Below are positions 45,562 to 55,045 of a stretch of 64,000 bases of DNA, piece after piece (position 1 is the stretch's first letter; each line of letters begins with the position of its first letter). The position numbers and the translations under genes were made by a program. The DNA is from Paraburkholderia sp. (GTDB taxonomy: Bacteria; Pseudomonadota; Gammaproteobacteria; Burkholderiales; Burkholderiaceae). Location of the stretch: the NCBI RefSeq assembly GCF_024281035.1, contig NZ_JAMXLH010000030.1, positions 27,691 through 91,690 on the forward strand, in the 5' to 3' direction. The notes below the pieces were generated by a model, which did not search any database, was not told the origin of the DNA, and saw only the letters and a list, made by a program, of their open reading frames with translations.

Positions 45562-47970
45562 TCAAGGATGTGACGACGGGTTGGACCGGTTGGATGCCCC
45601 GGCCGCCTGAATCGCGGACCACACGCGATGCGGCGAGGCCGGCATCTGCAGGTCCTTCACACCGAGCGGCGCGAGCGCGTCGAGGATCGCGTTGATGACC
45701 GCGGGCGGCGAGCCGATTGCGCCCGCCTCGCCGCAGCCCTTCACGCCGAGCGGATTGTGCGTGCATGGTGTGCCCTTCGCGGTCTCGACAGTGAAGCTGG
45801 GCAGGTCCGAGGCGCGCGGCATCGCGTAATCCATGTACGAGCCGGAGAGCAACTGGCCGCTTTCGGCGTCGTAGACGCAGCGTTCGAGCAACGCCTGGCC
45901 GATGCCCTGGCCGATCCCGCCGTGCACCTGCCCCTCGACGATCATCGGATTGATGACGTTGCCGAAGTCGTCGACGGCGGTGAAGCGCTCGACGCGTGTC
46001 TCGCCCGTATCGGGATCGATTTCCACTTCGCACACGTACGCGCCCGCCGGGTAGGTGAAGTTAGTCGGGTCGTAGAACGCGCTTTCGTCGAGGCCCGGTT
46101 CGAGCGTTTCGAGCGGATAGTTGTGCGGCACATAGGCCGCGAGCGCGATTTCGGCGAAGGCTTTGGTGCGGTCGGTGCCCGCGACGCGGAACACGCCGTT
46201 GGCGAACTCGATGTCCTCCACGCCCGCTTCGAGCAGATGCGCCGCGATCTTCTTCGCCTTCGACTCGATCTTGTCGAGCGCCTTCATGATCGCCGTGCCG
46301 CCCACGGCAATCGAGCGCGAGCCGTACGTGCCCATGCCGAACGGCACGCGGCCCGTGTCGCCGTGCACGATCTCGATCTGCTCGATGGGCACGCCGAGGC
46401 GGTCGGACACCACCTGCGCGAAGGTCGTCTCGTGGCCCTGGCCGTGACTGTGCGAGCCCGTGAATACCGTGACCGAGCCGGTCGGGTTCACGCGCACTTC
46501 ACCCGCTTCGAAGAGCCCCGCGCGCGCGCCGAGCGCGCCCGCGATGTTCGACGGCGCGAGGCCGCACGCCTCGATGTAGCACGAGTGCCCGAGGCCGCGC
46601 AGCATGCCGCGCGCCTTCGAGGCGTCGCGGCGCGCGGCAAAGCCTTTCACGTCGGCGAGTTCGAGCGCGCGCGACAGGCACGCCTCGTAGTCGCCGATGT
46701 CGTAGGTGAGGCCCACCGGCGTCGCGTACGGAAACGACGTGATGAAGTTGCGGCGGCGGATTTCGGCCGGGTCGATATTCATCTCGCGCGCCGCGGTTTC
46801 CACGAGCCGCTCGACGACGTAGGTCGCCTCGGGGCGGCCCGCGCCGCGATAGGCATCGACGGGCACCGTGTTCGTGAACACGGCCTTCACCTCGGCGTAG
46901 ATCGCGGGCGTCTTGTACTGGCCCGCGAGCAGCGTGGCGTAGAGGATCGTCGGCACGGCGGAGGCGAACGTCGAGAGATACGCGCCCATGTTCGCAATCG
47001 TGTGCACGCGCATCGCGAGGAAGGTGCCGTCCTTGTCCATCGCGAGTTCGGCTTTCGTCACGTGGTCGCGGCCATGCGCGTCGGAGACGAACGACTCGCT
47101 GCGCTCGGCCGTCCACTTCACCGGGCGGCGAATCTTCTTCGAGGCCCACGTGAGCGCCACGTCTTCCGCGTACAGGAAGATCTTCGAGCCGAAGCCGCCG
47201 CCCACGTCGGGAGCTACGATGCGCAGCTTCGTTTCGGGCAGCGAAAGCACGAATGCGGCCATCAGCAGGCGCTCGACGTGCGGGTTCTGGTTCGCGACGT
47301 AGACCGTGTAGCTATCGTCGTGCAGCGAGTAGCTCGCGTTCACGGCGCGCGGCTCGATCGCGTTCGGCACGAGCCGGTTGTTCACGATGTCGAGCGTCGT
47401 GACGTGCGCGGCCTGGGCGAAGGCGGCGTCGGTCGCGGCCTTGTCGCCGTGGCCCCACGTGTAGCAGGTGTTGTTCGGCGCATCGTCGTGAACGAGCGGC
47501 TGGCCCGCGTCGGCGGCGTGCGCCGTATCGGCGACGGCGGGCAATTCCTCGTAATCGACTTCGACGCGTTCGGCGGCGTCTTTCGCCTCTTTCAGCGATT
47601 CGGCGATGACGAGCGCCACCTGGTCGCCCACGTGGCACGCCTTCCTGTGTGCGATCACGGGATGCGGCGGCTCGTGCATCGGCGTGCCGTCGATGCTGTG
47701 GATCAGCCAGCCGCACGGCAGGCCGCCCACGTTTTCGGCGGCAATGTCGGCGCCGGTGAAGACGGCGACGACGCCGGGCGAGGCTTTCGCCGCAGCGGTA
47801 TCGATGCTTTTGATGCGTGCGTGCGCGTACGGCGAGCGCACGAACACGGCCCAGGTCTGCGCGGGGAGGACGACGTCGTCGGTGTACTGGCCGGCGCCGG
47901 TGAGGAAGCGATAGTCTTCCTTGCGTTTTACCGCCGCGCCGATCATGCGCTTGGGTTCGGGTGCGTTCAT
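45562..47970 (-). CDS. coxL: CoxL-type molybdopterin-binding large subunit, form II
   Basis: This 802-residue subunit of the xanthine oxidase family binds the Mo-pterin cytosine dinucleotide. [12 protein letters not shown] (residue 252 on) is the Moco-contacting loop. The active-site loop reads AYRGAGR at residues 373-379, which is the form II signature, not AYXCSFR of proven CO dehydrogenases, so there is no Cu-binding cysteine. [15 protein letters not shown] and [15 protein letters not shown] supply the remaining Moco-site residues, with the catalytic Glu in GCGEAGAIG. The real substrate may be something other than CO. Overlap with neighbours is small, so S-L-M are co-transcribed. Confidence 0.93.
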   Translation of the reverse strand: MNAPEPKRMIGAAVKRKEDYRFLTGAGQYTDDVVLPAQTWAVFVRSPYAHARIKSIDTAAAKASPGVVAVFTGADIAAENVGGLPCGWLIHSIDGTPMHEPPHPVIAHRKACHVGDQVALVIAESLKEAKDAAERVEVDYEELPAVADTAHAADAGQPLVHDDAPNNTCYTWGHGDKAATDAAFAQAAHVTTLDIVNNRLVPNAIEPRAVNASYSLHDDSYTVYVANQNPHVERLLMAAFVLSLPETKLRIVAPDVGGGFGSKIFLYAEDVALTWASKKIRRPVKWTAERSESFVSDAHGRDHVTKAELAMDKDGTFLAMRVHTIANMGAYLSTFASAVPTILYATLLAGQYKTPAIYAEVKAVFTNTVPVDAYRGAGRPEATYVVERLVETAAREMNIDPAEIRRRNFITSFPYATPVGLTYDIGDYEACLSRALELADVKGFAARRDASKARGMLRGLGHSCYIEACGLAPSNIAGALGARAGLFEAGEVRVNPTGSVTVFTGSHSHGQGHETTFAQVVSDRLGVPIEQIEIVHGDTGRVPFGMGTYGSRSIAVGGTAIMKALDKIESKAKKIAAHLLEAGVEDIEFANGVFRVAGTDRTKAFAEIALAAYVPHNYPLETLEPGLDESAFYDPTNFTYPAGAYVCEVEIDPDTGETRVERFTAVDDFGNVINPMIVEGQVHGGIGQGIGQALLERCVYDAESGQLLSGSYMDYAMPRASDLPSFTVETAKGTPCTHNPLGVKGCGEAGAIGSPPAVINAILDALAPLGVKDLQMPASPHRVWSAIQAAGASNRSNPSSHP

Positions 47971-47983
47971 GGCGGCCTCCCGG

Positions 47984-48481
47984 TCAAGCTGCCGTCGTGG
48001 CGGCCGGTGCGCCCGCGCGCATGTCTGCTGCGCCCGCGACCACGGCCTTCACGATGTTGTGATAACCCGTGCAGCGGCACAGGTTGCCTTCGAGATTCGC
48101 GCGCACGTCGGCCTCGGTGAGATCCGGGTGAGCCGCCGCCAGCGCGGTCGCGCTCATGACCATGCCGGGCGTGCAGAAGCCGCATTGCAGGCCGTGGCAT
48201 TCGCGGAACGCGGCCTGCATCGGATGCAGTTCGCCGTTCTTCGCCAGCCCTTCGATGGTGGTGACGTCCATTCCGTCGCACTGCACGGCGAGCCGGTTGC
48301 ACGACTTGATCGCGCGGCCGTTCAGATGGACGGTGCAGGCGCCGCACTGCGCGGTGTCGCAGCCAACGTGCGTGCCCGTGAGGCGTAGCTGCTCGCGCAG
48401 GAACTGGACCAGAAGCGTGTGAGGTTCGACTTCGGCGGTCACGGGCTCGCCGTTGACCGTGAGGCGGATACTGATCGCCAT
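47984..48481 (-). CDS. coxS: CoxS-type [2Fe-2S] small subunit
   Basis: This 165-residue subunit holds two [2Fe-2S] clusters. The plant-ferredoxin-type cluster uses Cys41, Cys46, Cys49 and Cys61 ([16 protein letters not shown]), and the helical cluster uses Cys100, Cys103, Cys135 and Cys137 (CGFCTPGM and NLCRCTGY). The ATG at 48481 has AGGAG eight bases upstream; an in-frame upstream start adds 31 residues without family support. It is the first gene of the operon. Confidence 0.95.
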   Translation of the reverse strand: MAISIRLTVNGEPVTAEVEPHTLLVQFLREQLRLTGTHVGCDTAQCGACTVHLNGRAIKSCNRLAVQCDGMDVTTIEGLAKNGELHPMQAAFRECHGLQCGFCTPGMVMSATALAAAHPDLTEADVRANLEGNLCRCTGYHNIVKAVVAGAADMRAGAPAATTAA

Positions 48482-48820
48482 AGACTGTCTCCTGTCGACC
48501 AGGGCACGCATGCCGACCGGAGCATGCACACATTCCGGTGCTTGTTCCGGCGATACGTCTTGCACTGGTCCCATGCAACGTTATGGGAAAGAGACCGGCC
48601 TGGGCCCGCATACACCAAGTTGCCCCGAATTGCCGTCTGCTGGACTGCCATCCGTCGCGCGTGAAACGCACGGCTGCCGCGCGAGGCGCGCAGCCCGGAT
48701 GGAGTGGGGGGCGAGGGTCCGGCTGGTGCTTAGCTTTTCAGTGATGCCAGGGGGTGTTGCCCGGACAGTAAAGCACAAATCGCCCGTTTGCGCTGCACGG
48801 GGTTTTTACGGTCGGAGCAG
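48482..48820. other. Upstream region of the cox operon
   Basis: This holds the promoter region of coxS. I see no clear sigma-70 or sigma-54 promoter and no gene. A terminator for the permease lies at its far side. Confidence 0.35.
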
Positions 48821-48860
48821 ATAAAAAACGGCCCGTCCCAACTGATGGGACGGGCCGTTT
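48821..48860 (-). terminator. Strong terminator of the amino acid permease gene
   Basis: On the minus strand AAACGGCCCGTCCCA pairs over 15 bases with TGGGACGGGCCGTTT across a five-base loop and ends in a T6 run. It lies 115 bases beyond the permease stop codon. Confidence 0.92.
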
Positions 48861-48974
48861 GTGCGACGCAGCGTGTCTTGTGCGCGCTTCGTGCGCCCGC
48901 CTGCCCGGCGCGTTCAGCGCGTTGTTTCGCGAGCGCTGAAGCGGGCGTGGAAGCGGCCTTGGAAGCGCGGCTTT

Positions 48975-50399
48975 TTAGTGCACGTCGTGCGGCTGCACGT
49001 CGTGCGGCGCGTGCGCGAGGCGCGAATGGCGGCGCGAGTAGCCGAAATAAATAAACATGCCGATCACGAGCCAGACGACGAACGCGATCCAGGTGACCGG
49101 TTGAAGGTTCACCATCAGGAACAGGCACGAGGCGACCGCGAGGATCGGCACGACCGGCACGCCGGGGCAGCGGAACGCGCGCGGCAGATGCGGGTGCGTC
49201 TTGCGCAGGATGAGCACGGCGATCGACACCATCGAGAACGCCGCGAGCGTGCCGATGTTGATCAGTTCGGCGAGCACGTTGAGCGGCACGAGCGCGCCGA
49301 TCAGGCCGAAGAACAGGCCGACGAGCCAGGTCGTGAGGAACGGCGTCGCGAAGCGCGGATGCAGGCGCGAGAGCGCGGCGGGCAGCAGGCCGTCACGCGA
49401 CATCGCGAAGATGATGCGGGTCTGGCCGTAGCTCATCACGAGGATCACGGTCAGCATGCCGAGCACGGCGCCGAGGTCGATGAAGCCCGCCACCCACTTC
49501 TCGTTCGCCATCTGGAGCGCGAACGAAACCGGGTGCGCGATGTTCGCGAACTGCGCGGACGGCACGATGCCGGTGACCACGGCGGCGACGGCGACGTAGA
49601 GCACCGCGCACACCGCAAGCGACGCGATGATGCCGATCGGCAGGTCGCGCTTCGGATTTTTCACTTCTTCCGCAGCGGACGACACCGAATCGAAGCCGAT
49701 GAACGCGAAGAACATCACGGCTGCCGCGCCGAACACGCCGTTCCAGCCGTTGGGCATGAACGGATGCCAGTTGGCGGGCGTGACGTGGAACGCGCCGACC
49801 GCGATCACGAGCAGCACGACCGTCACCTTGATGGCGACCATGATGTTGTTGATGCGGGTGGATTCGCGCACGCCGAAGGAGAGGAGCGCCGTGATCGCCA
49901 TCATCACGAGGAACGCGGGCAGGTTGAAATACGTGGTGACGCCCGGCACCGCGCCCGGCGCGGCCGAGATCGCGGCGGGCAGGCTGATGCCGAAGCCCGC
50001 GAGCAGCGACTGCAGATAACCCGACCAGCCCACCGACACCGCCGAGGTGGCGAGCCCGTATTCGAGCATCAGGTCCCAGCCGATCACCCACGCGGCCAGC
50101 TCGCCGAGCGTGGCATACGAGTAGGTGTAGATCGAGCCCGCGACGGGAATGGTCGAGGCGAATTCGGCATAGGCGAGCGCGGCGAAGCAGCAGGCCACGG
50201 CGGCAATGAGGAACGCGATCATCAGCGCCGGGCCGGCTTGCACGGCGCCGGTGCCGGTCAGCACGAAAATGCCGGTGCCGATGATTGCGCCGATGCCGAG
50301 AAACGTGAGGTCCAGGGCGCCGAGTGCTTTCTTGAGGCCGGCGCTTTCGGCGCTCGCCTGCAACATGTGCTCGACGTTCTTCTTGCGAAAGAGGGACAT
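48975..50399 (-). CDS. APC family amino acid permease
   Basis: This 474-residue inner-membrane permease belongs to the cationic amino acid transporter/YfnA-like branch of the APC superfamily. It has about 12 helices. The unwound helix 1 reads FLGIGAIIGTGIFVLTGTGA and helix 6 is FFAFIGFDSVSSAAEEVKNP, where backbone atoms bind the substrate amine and carboxylate. RDGLLPAALSRLHPRFATPF is the typical CAT loop. An N-terminal segment MSLFRKKNVEHMLQ is also characteristic. The C-terminal tail has a His-rich end (HAPHDVQPHDVH). It is monocistronic, with its own terminator. Confidence 0.9.
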   Translation of the reverse strand: MSLFRKKNVEHMLQASAESAGLKKALGALDLTFLGIGAIIGTGIFVLTGTGAVQAGPALMIAFLIAAVACCFAALAYAEFASTIPVAGSIYTYSYATLGELAAWVIGWDLMLEYGLATSAVSVGWSGYLQSLLAGFGISLPAAISAAPGAVPGVTTYFNLPAFLVMMAITALLSFGVRESTRINNIMVAIKVTVVLLVIAVGAFHVTPANWHPFMPNGWNGVFGAAAVMFFAFIGFDSVSSAAEEVKNPKRDLPIGIIASLAVCAVLYVAVAAVVTGIVPSAQFANIAHPVSFALQMANEKWVAGFIDLGAVLGMLTVILVMSYGQTRIIFAMSRDGLLPAALSRLHPRFATPFLTTWLVGLFFGLIGALVPLNVLAELINIGTLAAFSMVSIAVLILRKTHPHLPRAFRCPGVPVVPILAVASCLFLMVNLQPVTWIAFVVWLVIGMFIYFGYSRRHSRLAHAPHDVQPHDVH

Positions 50400-50736
50400 T
50401 TGGCGGGGAACTCCAGGTTCGTGCGCGGGTGACGGGGCTAGTTCGGAATGCTCAGTGGCCGCGCGCCGTATAAATCGGGAAAACCTTCGATTTTAACGGA
50501 TATCGCCCGCCGCCCTGGCCAGAACCGATTGGGAAGTCGATCTGGGTGCGTGCTTTTTTGCCGCAAACGGGCGTGACGGCGCGCGATCCTTGCCCGTGCG
50601 GCGGGGATCGGCGCGATCCATTTCCCGATTGCGGGGTTATGGCGTGAAGCCCGCCTCTTAGTGTCGCACCCGCCACCCGCAATGAATGCCCTTGCGCTCC
50701 GCCCGAAGCCTGGTTGCCCTGGTTGCCCTGGTTGCT
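50400..50736. other. Intergenic region with 9-bp tandem repeats
   Basis: No gene is supported here. At 50710-50745 ctggttgcc occurs twice, then ctggttgct and ttagttgcc, and the last copy overlaps the stop codon of the NarL-type regulator. A short hairpin GGATCG/CGATCC is at about 50606-50620. Confidence 0.5.
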
Positions 50737-51393
50737 TTAGTTGCCTGGTGCGGGAGCGAGATCGACGAGCCGGTTGCTCATCACGTAGAACGTCAGTTCG
50801 GCGTTGTTGGTGAGCTTCATCTTTTCGAGCAGACGCGTGCGGTAGACGCTCACCGTCTTCACGGAGAGCGAGAGCACGCGCGCGATATCGGTGAGACGCT
50901 GGCCCGTGGCGAGCATGCACAGCGTCTGGTATTCGCGGTCCGAGAGCTTTTCGTGCGGCAACTGCTCTTCTTCGACGAGCACGTAGTCGGCGAGCGCCTC
51001 CGCCATCGCCGGGCTCACGTATTTGCGCCCGGCCGCGACCTGCTGGATGGCCGTGATCATCTGCGCGGCATCCACCGTTTTCGAGAGATAACCCGCCGCG
51101 CCCGCCTTCAGCGCGCGTACCGCATATTGATCTTCGCGATACATCGAGAACATCAGCACCGGCAGGCGCGGCGCCTTGCGCTTGGCGCGCCGGAGCACCT
51201 CGACGCCATTCATGTCGGGCAGCGAGATGTCGAGCAGCACCACGTCGCACATGTGCTTGCCCATGGCCGCGAGTGCTTCGGCGCCCGTCTGGGCTTCGAT
51301 GACTTCGCTCGCGACGCCGCGGTCCAGGAGTAACTGACGCACGCCCTGACGGACGATGGCGTGGTCATCGACGAGCAGGATGCGATGGGTCAT
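50737..51393 (-). CDS. NarL/FixJ-type response regulator
   Basis: This 218-residue regulator has a receiver domain (ILLVDDHAIVRQGVRQ, Asp55 in VVLLDISLPDMNG, Lys in GYLSKTVDAAQ) and a LuxR-type helix-turn-helix C-terminal (LTDIARVLSLSVKTVSVYR). Its start overlaps the histidine kinase stop by four bases (ATGA), so the two form a couple. MCDVVLLDIS and LMFSMYREDQYAVRALKAGA are close to the UvrY/GacA-like branch. Targets are unknown. The C-terminus ends LAPAPGN, partly encoded by the 9-bp repeat. Confidence 0.9.
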   Translation of the reverse strand: MTHRILLVDDHAIVRQGVRQLLLDRGVASEVIEAQTGAEALAAMGKHMCDVVLLDISLPDMNGVEVLRRAKRKAPRLPVLMFSMYREDQYAVRALKAGAAGYLSKTVDAAQMITAIQQVAAGRKYVSPAMAEALADYVLVEEEQLPHEKLSDREYQTLCMLATGQRLTDIARVLSLSVKTVSVYRTRLLEKMKLTNNAELTFYVMSNRLVDLAPAPGN

Positions 51394-52277
51394 GAATGAG
51401 CGCCTCTCACGGCGAGCGTGGAGAGAGGGGAGGCCGAGGCGGCAAAGAGCGCGTCCCAGGCGAAGCGCGCGCGCACGACCGTTCCGGCGTGCGTGCCGCG
51501 CGTGCCGGCGCGCAGCGTGCCGCCGAAGGCGGCGCAACGCTCGCGCATGCCGGCGACGCCGTAGCGGTTGCGACGCGCGCCCGTGCGGCTTGCGCCGCGC
51601 GGCAGGCCGATGCCGTCGTCGGCGATGGTGAGCGTGAGATGGCCCGCCGTGCATTCGAGCCGCATATCGACGCGCGCCGCGCAGGCGTGGCGCGCGACGT
51701 TGGCGAGCGCTTCCTGCGCCACGCGGAAGACGGCGAGTGTCGCGTCGGGGCAGAGGCGCGCGACGCGTTCATCGGCCTCGCAGACGAAAGTTATGGCAAG
51801 ACCGGTTCGTGCGCCGAAGCCGCGCGTCCATTCGTCGAGCGCCGCAACGAGGCCCGCGTCGAGCTGTGGCGCGCTGAGTCCGTCGAGCACGTGGCGCACC
51901 GCTTCGGCCGCCGCGTTCAACGAGCGCGCGACGAGCGCGAGCGCTTCGGCGTACTGCGGCGGCGCGTCGGCGGGCAGCGAGGCGTTGACGTTGGCAAGGG
52001 CGAAGTGCGTGGCGGCGAGTTCCGCGCCGACGCTATCGTGCAGCTCGCGTGCGAGACGCCGGCGCGCGGTTTCGTCGGCGTCGATGCGGGCCGCTTGAGC
52101 CGTCGTGATGGGGGCAGCGGTTGCCATGGTGGCCGTGGCGACGATCGGGCGCCGCACGCGGGCGACCCGGCTGGGCGCGTCGGCGCCATGCGCTCCGCGC
52201 GTGCGCACGGCAACGCGGCGTGGCGCCTCCTCGCCCTGAGCGCACGTAGCGACCGCAACGATCTTCGACGTGTCCAT
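51390..52277 (-). CDS. Cytoplasmic HisKA_3-type sensor histidine kinase
   Basis: A 295-residue kinase without visible transmembrane helices. The HisKA_3 motif RRRLARELHDSVGAEL has the phospho-accepting His at residue 80. The ATPase domain shows AQEALANVARHACAA (N box), IADDGIGLPRG and GMRERCAAFGGTLRAGT. The first 60 residues are basic and show no PAS or GAF sensor domain, so the input signal is not evident; the kinase may respond to a partner protein or to redox through its cysteines (Cys12 and others). It precedes its regulator with ATGA overlap. Confidence 0.88.
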   Translation of the reverse strand: MDTSKIVAVATCAQGEEAPRRVAVRTRGAHGADAPSRVARVRRPIVATATMATAAPITTAQAARIDADETARRRLARELHDSVGAELAATHFALANVNASLPADAPPQYAEALALVARSLNAAAEAVRHVLDGLSAPQLDAGLVAALDEWTRGFGARTGLAITFVCEADERVARLCPDATLAVFRVAQEALANVARHACAARVDMRLECTAGHLTLTIADDGIGLPRGASRTGARRNRYGVAGMRERCAAFGGTLRAGTRGTHAGTVVRARFAWDALFAASASPLSTLAVRGAHS

Positions 52278-52730
52278 TTATCCCCCGTTCCGAAACCGGC
52301 CCGTCACACCGTCTGCAGCCAGGGTGGTCAATGTCCCGGTGCCAGAAAACGGTACGGCGCAGCGTAACGATATTTACATCCTGTAACGGTCTGGTCTAAC
52401 CCTTTTTGGGGCCAGAGAATGCCGATGCCGCGCCGCGATGGTATCGCAAAAAAAAAGAAAGCAGCAGTCTGGATGTGGCTCAGCGGCCAATAGTTGAGAA
52501 ATTAAGTGAGGTTTTGTCACAATTCCAATGTCAGAAAAATGCTGACATGGAAGGTAACGACATTTTGTGACATTTGTAACTGCGTCACTGAGGCGCTGTT
52601 GTAGGAATGCTGCGTGGAGGAGGGGTGAAAGGCTGTTGAAGGCGCGCGGGCGAAACGGGGAATAAGCGGGGAAGAAGCGGGGAAGAAGCGGGGAAGAAGC
52701 GCCGACGAAGCGTGGCCAAAACGCGGGCGA
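52278..52730. other. A+T-rich intergenic region with nested inverted repeats and 11-bp repeats
   Basis: An A+T-rich stretch at 52440-52600 carries ATGTCAG/CTGACAT (52528-52548) nested inside TGTCACA/TGTGACA (52515-52572), a likely regulatory region for the kinase operon. At 52665-52700 gcggggaagaa is repeated three times with a partial fourth copy. The 136-codon open frame on the minus strand here lacks a ribosome binding site and family resemblance. Confidence 0.45.
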
Positions 52731-52760
52731 AAAAAAACCGGAGCGCGGGGCTCCGGTTTT
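52731..52760 (-). terminator. Rho-independent terminator of fpr
   Basis: AAAACCGGAGC pairs with GCTCCGGTTTT over a five-base loop and is followed on the minus strand by further T residues, 38 bases past the fpr stop. Confidence 0.92.
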
Positions 52761-52797
52761 CGTTGCTGCCGGGCAGCGGGTCAATCAGGCGCGCGGC

Positions 52798-53568
52798 TTA
52801 GCCGACGAATGCCTTTTCGATCACGTAGTGGCCCGGCTCGTTGTTGCTGCCTTCCTTGAAGCCGAGCCCCTCGAGCAGCTCGCGCGTGTCGCGCAGCATG
52901 TGCGGGCTGCCGCAGAGCATGATGCGGTCGCGTTCGGGGGTAAACGACGGCAGATCGAGGTCTTCGAACAGCTTCTTCGACTCGATGAGGTCGGTGATGC
53001 GGCCGCGGTTGGCGAAGGTTTCGCGCGTGACGGTCGGGAAGTAGATCAGCTTTTCGCGGACGATGTCGCCGAGGTACTCGTGGTTGCGCAGTTCTTCGCT
53101 GATGAACTCCTTGTACGCGAGTTCGTCGACGAAACGGCAGGTGTGCGTGAGGACGACCTTTTCGTAGCGGTCATAGACGTCCGGATCCTTGATGACCGAC
53201 ATGAACGGCGCGAGGCCCGTGCCCGTCGAGAGCAGCCACAGCACCTTGCCCGGCAGCAGGTTGTCGGCCATCAGCGTGCCGGTGGGCTTCTTGCCGATCA
53301 GCACCTTGTCGCCGACCTTCAGATGCTGGAGACGCGACGTGAGCGGGCCGTCCTGCACCTTGATGCTCAGGAATTCCAGATGCTCTTCGTAGTTGGCGCT
53401 CGCCATCGAGTAGGCGCGCATCAGCGGCTTGCCGTCCACTTCGAGGCCGACCATGGTGAACTGGCCGTTCTCGAAACGCAGGGCGGGGTCGCGCGTGCAG
53501 GTGAAGCTGAAAAGCGTATCGGTCCAGTGGTGGACGCTCAGAACGGTTTCGGTGGTGATTTTGCTCAT
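52798..53568 (-). CDS. fpr: Ferredoxin/flavodoxin-NADP+ reductase
   Basis: Fpr transfers electrons between NADPH and ferredoxin or flavodoxin. The FAD-binding signature MRAYSMASANY is at about residue 50, followed by GPLTSRLQHLKVGDKVLIG. The NADP-binding motif is LSTGTGLAPFMSVIKDPDVY, and the protein ends YVIEKAFVG with a C-terminal residue near the flavin, as in bacterial Fpr. The ATG at 53568 gives 256 residues. In Pseudomonas and relatives fpr is induced by oxidative stress; no such operator is clear here. It is monocistronic. Confidence 0.95.
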   Translation of the reverse strand: MSKITTETVLSVHHWTDTLFSFTCTRDPALRFENGQFTMVGLEVDGKPLMRAYSMASANYEEHLEFLSIKVQDGPLTSRLQHLKVGDKVLIGKKPTGTLMADNLLPGKVLWLLSTGTGLAPFMSVIKDPDVYDRYEKVVLTHTCRFVDELAYKEFISEELRNHEYLGDIVREKLIYFPTVTRETFANRGRITDLIESKKLFEDLDLPSFTPERDRIMLCGSPHMLRDTRELLEGLGFKEGSNNEPGHYVIEKAFVG

Positions 53569-54241
53569 GGTTCCTGAAGATGCGAAACAAGGGCCGTCAG
53601 ACCCCGGCCAGTTCTTGGTCAATCCCTGGCCAACTCGCGGGCTGCCGATCGCTTACGGCGGCGCGGCGCGACGATGCCGGCGCTAGCCGGTCAACCCTGT
53701 TGCGAACGAAGCGCAAACCGCCATTTTACCGTGACCGCATCGTCTCGACGGCGATGCGCTGGTGGGAGGAATGGCCCGCGCCTCATGTCACAACGCCGGA
53801 GGTCACTCCGACGGCTGATCCACGTTGTGCGCGGCGGGATGCCGGCGCCCGCACGCGAACGTAACGGGCAAGGCAGGCATGGACATGGTGGCGGCGCATC
53901 GGCCGGTTATTGGGCCGGAGCGCGCGGGAGCAGGCTGTGTGCCGCCACGGGCGCGCGCCCGGTCGGGATGGCCCGGGTGGGGTGTCTCGCAAAGAGCGCA
54001 CGCAAGCGAATGTTCGGCAAGATGATACCGGAAGCCCTGTCAGACCGCAGCATATTGGCCCTTCAGCCAGAACAGGTACGGTGCGGCTTCCGGTCGCAGT
54101 CGGGTTGGAGTTGGCCCGCAGTTGGCCCGCAGTTGGGCCGCAGTTGGGTCGAAATTGGCCCGCAGTTGGGGCTCAGTCGGGCCGCAGTTGGAGCGCCGGA
54201 GAGCGGAACGGGACGCCGCTCACCCGGCTTGCGCGAGGCGT
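53569..54241. other. Long intergenic region with TTGGCCCGCAG tandem repeats
   Basis: This 670-base region between fpr and the LysE gene contains no gene I can support. At 54110-54195 ttggcccgcag-like units of 10-12 bases recur at least six times with variants, ending about 45 bases from the LysE stop codon. The rest of the stretch holds the fpr promoter region, which I cannot place. Confidence 0.5.
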
Positions 54242-54886
54242 CTAGCGGTCCGCCGCGAGCTTCAGGCCGAGGCCGACGAGCGCCGCGCCGCAGAACGCGT
54301 CGATCGGGCGGCGCACGCGGCGGTAGCCGCGCTGCGTGCGGTCGTCGGCGAACAGGAACGCGATGCTGCAATGCCAGCCGAACGACATCGCCGCCACGGT
54401 CGCGAGCGCCACGCCGTAGAACCACAGCGGCGGGTGCGAGGGAAACATCGCGGCGAACACGCTCGTCCAGAACACGCACGACTTCGGGTTCGTAAGGCAG
54501 GTGAAGAACCCGGCGCGCCAGGTGCGGAAGTACTCGCGGCGTCCGGCGGGCGGCAGCGGCTCGGTGACGACCTTGACCTCGGGTGCGGCGCTGCGCCGCA
54601 CGCCCGAGCGCAACAGCTTGAAGCCGAACCAGACGAGATACAGCGCGCCTGCCACGCGCACGCCGTTGTAGACCCAGTCGATGCGCTGAAGCACGGTGGC
54701 CAGGCCGAGCATCGCGAGCGCGGCCCAGAGCGTCGAGCCGACGCCCACGCCGAACGCCGATGCGACGCCGAGTCCGCGCCGTCCGGCAAGCGACAGTTGC
54801 GTGACCATGAAGAAGTTCGGGCCGGGGCTGATCAGCGCGAGCGAATAGACCGCGGCGATCTGGAGCAGCGTGGTGATGTAGTGCAT
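54242..54886 (-). CDS. LysE family translocator
   Basis: A 214-residue, six-helix inner-membrane exporter of the LysE/RhtB group, which exports amino acids or their derivatives. It begins MHYITTLLQIAAVYSLALIS, followed by the hallmark SPGPNFFMVTQLSLAGRRG, and contains NPKSCVFWTSVFAAMF, another family block. The start at 54886 excludes a low-complexity upstream extension. The segment APEVKVVTEPLPPAGRREYF is a cytoplasmic loop. Substrate is unknown. No LysG-type LysR regulator is next to it. Confidence 0.9.
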   Translation of the reverse strand: MHYITTLLQIAAVYSLALISPGPNFFMVTQLSLAGRRGLGVASAFGVGVGSTLWAALAMLGLATVLQRIDWVYNGVRVAGALYLVWFGFKLLRSGVRRSAAPEVKVVTEPLPPAGRREYFRTWRAGFFTCLTNPKSCVFWTSVFAAMFPSHPPLWFYGVALATVAAMSFGWHCSIAFLFADDRTQRGYRRVRRPIDAFCGAALVGLGLKLAADR

Positions 54887-55045
54887 GACTCGGACGGACG
54901 GCAGGACGCGCGGCGCGCAACGCGCCATGTTAGCGCGAGGCGAGGGGAATGCGGGACGAAATGTGGGGCGAAATACGGGACGAGACGCCGGTAAAACGCC
55001 GGCGTTGAGCGCCGCCGGCGGCATCGGCCGGCGGCATGGATCGCG

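Noticed and set aside
45562..47970. Genuine CO dehydrogenase large subunit (form I)
   Set aside because: The active-site loop is AYRGAGR, so the copper-binding cysteine of AYXCSFR is absent. I call it form II or CODH-like only.
45628..48120. An 830-codon plus-strand open frame antisense to coxL
   Set aside because: Shadow frame. CoxL on the minus strand has all its catalytic motifs, and the plus frame has none.
52374..52784. A 136-codon minus-strand frame with several cysteines next to the histidine kinase
   Set aside because: It runs through the fpr terminator and the 11-bp repeats and has no ribosome binding site.
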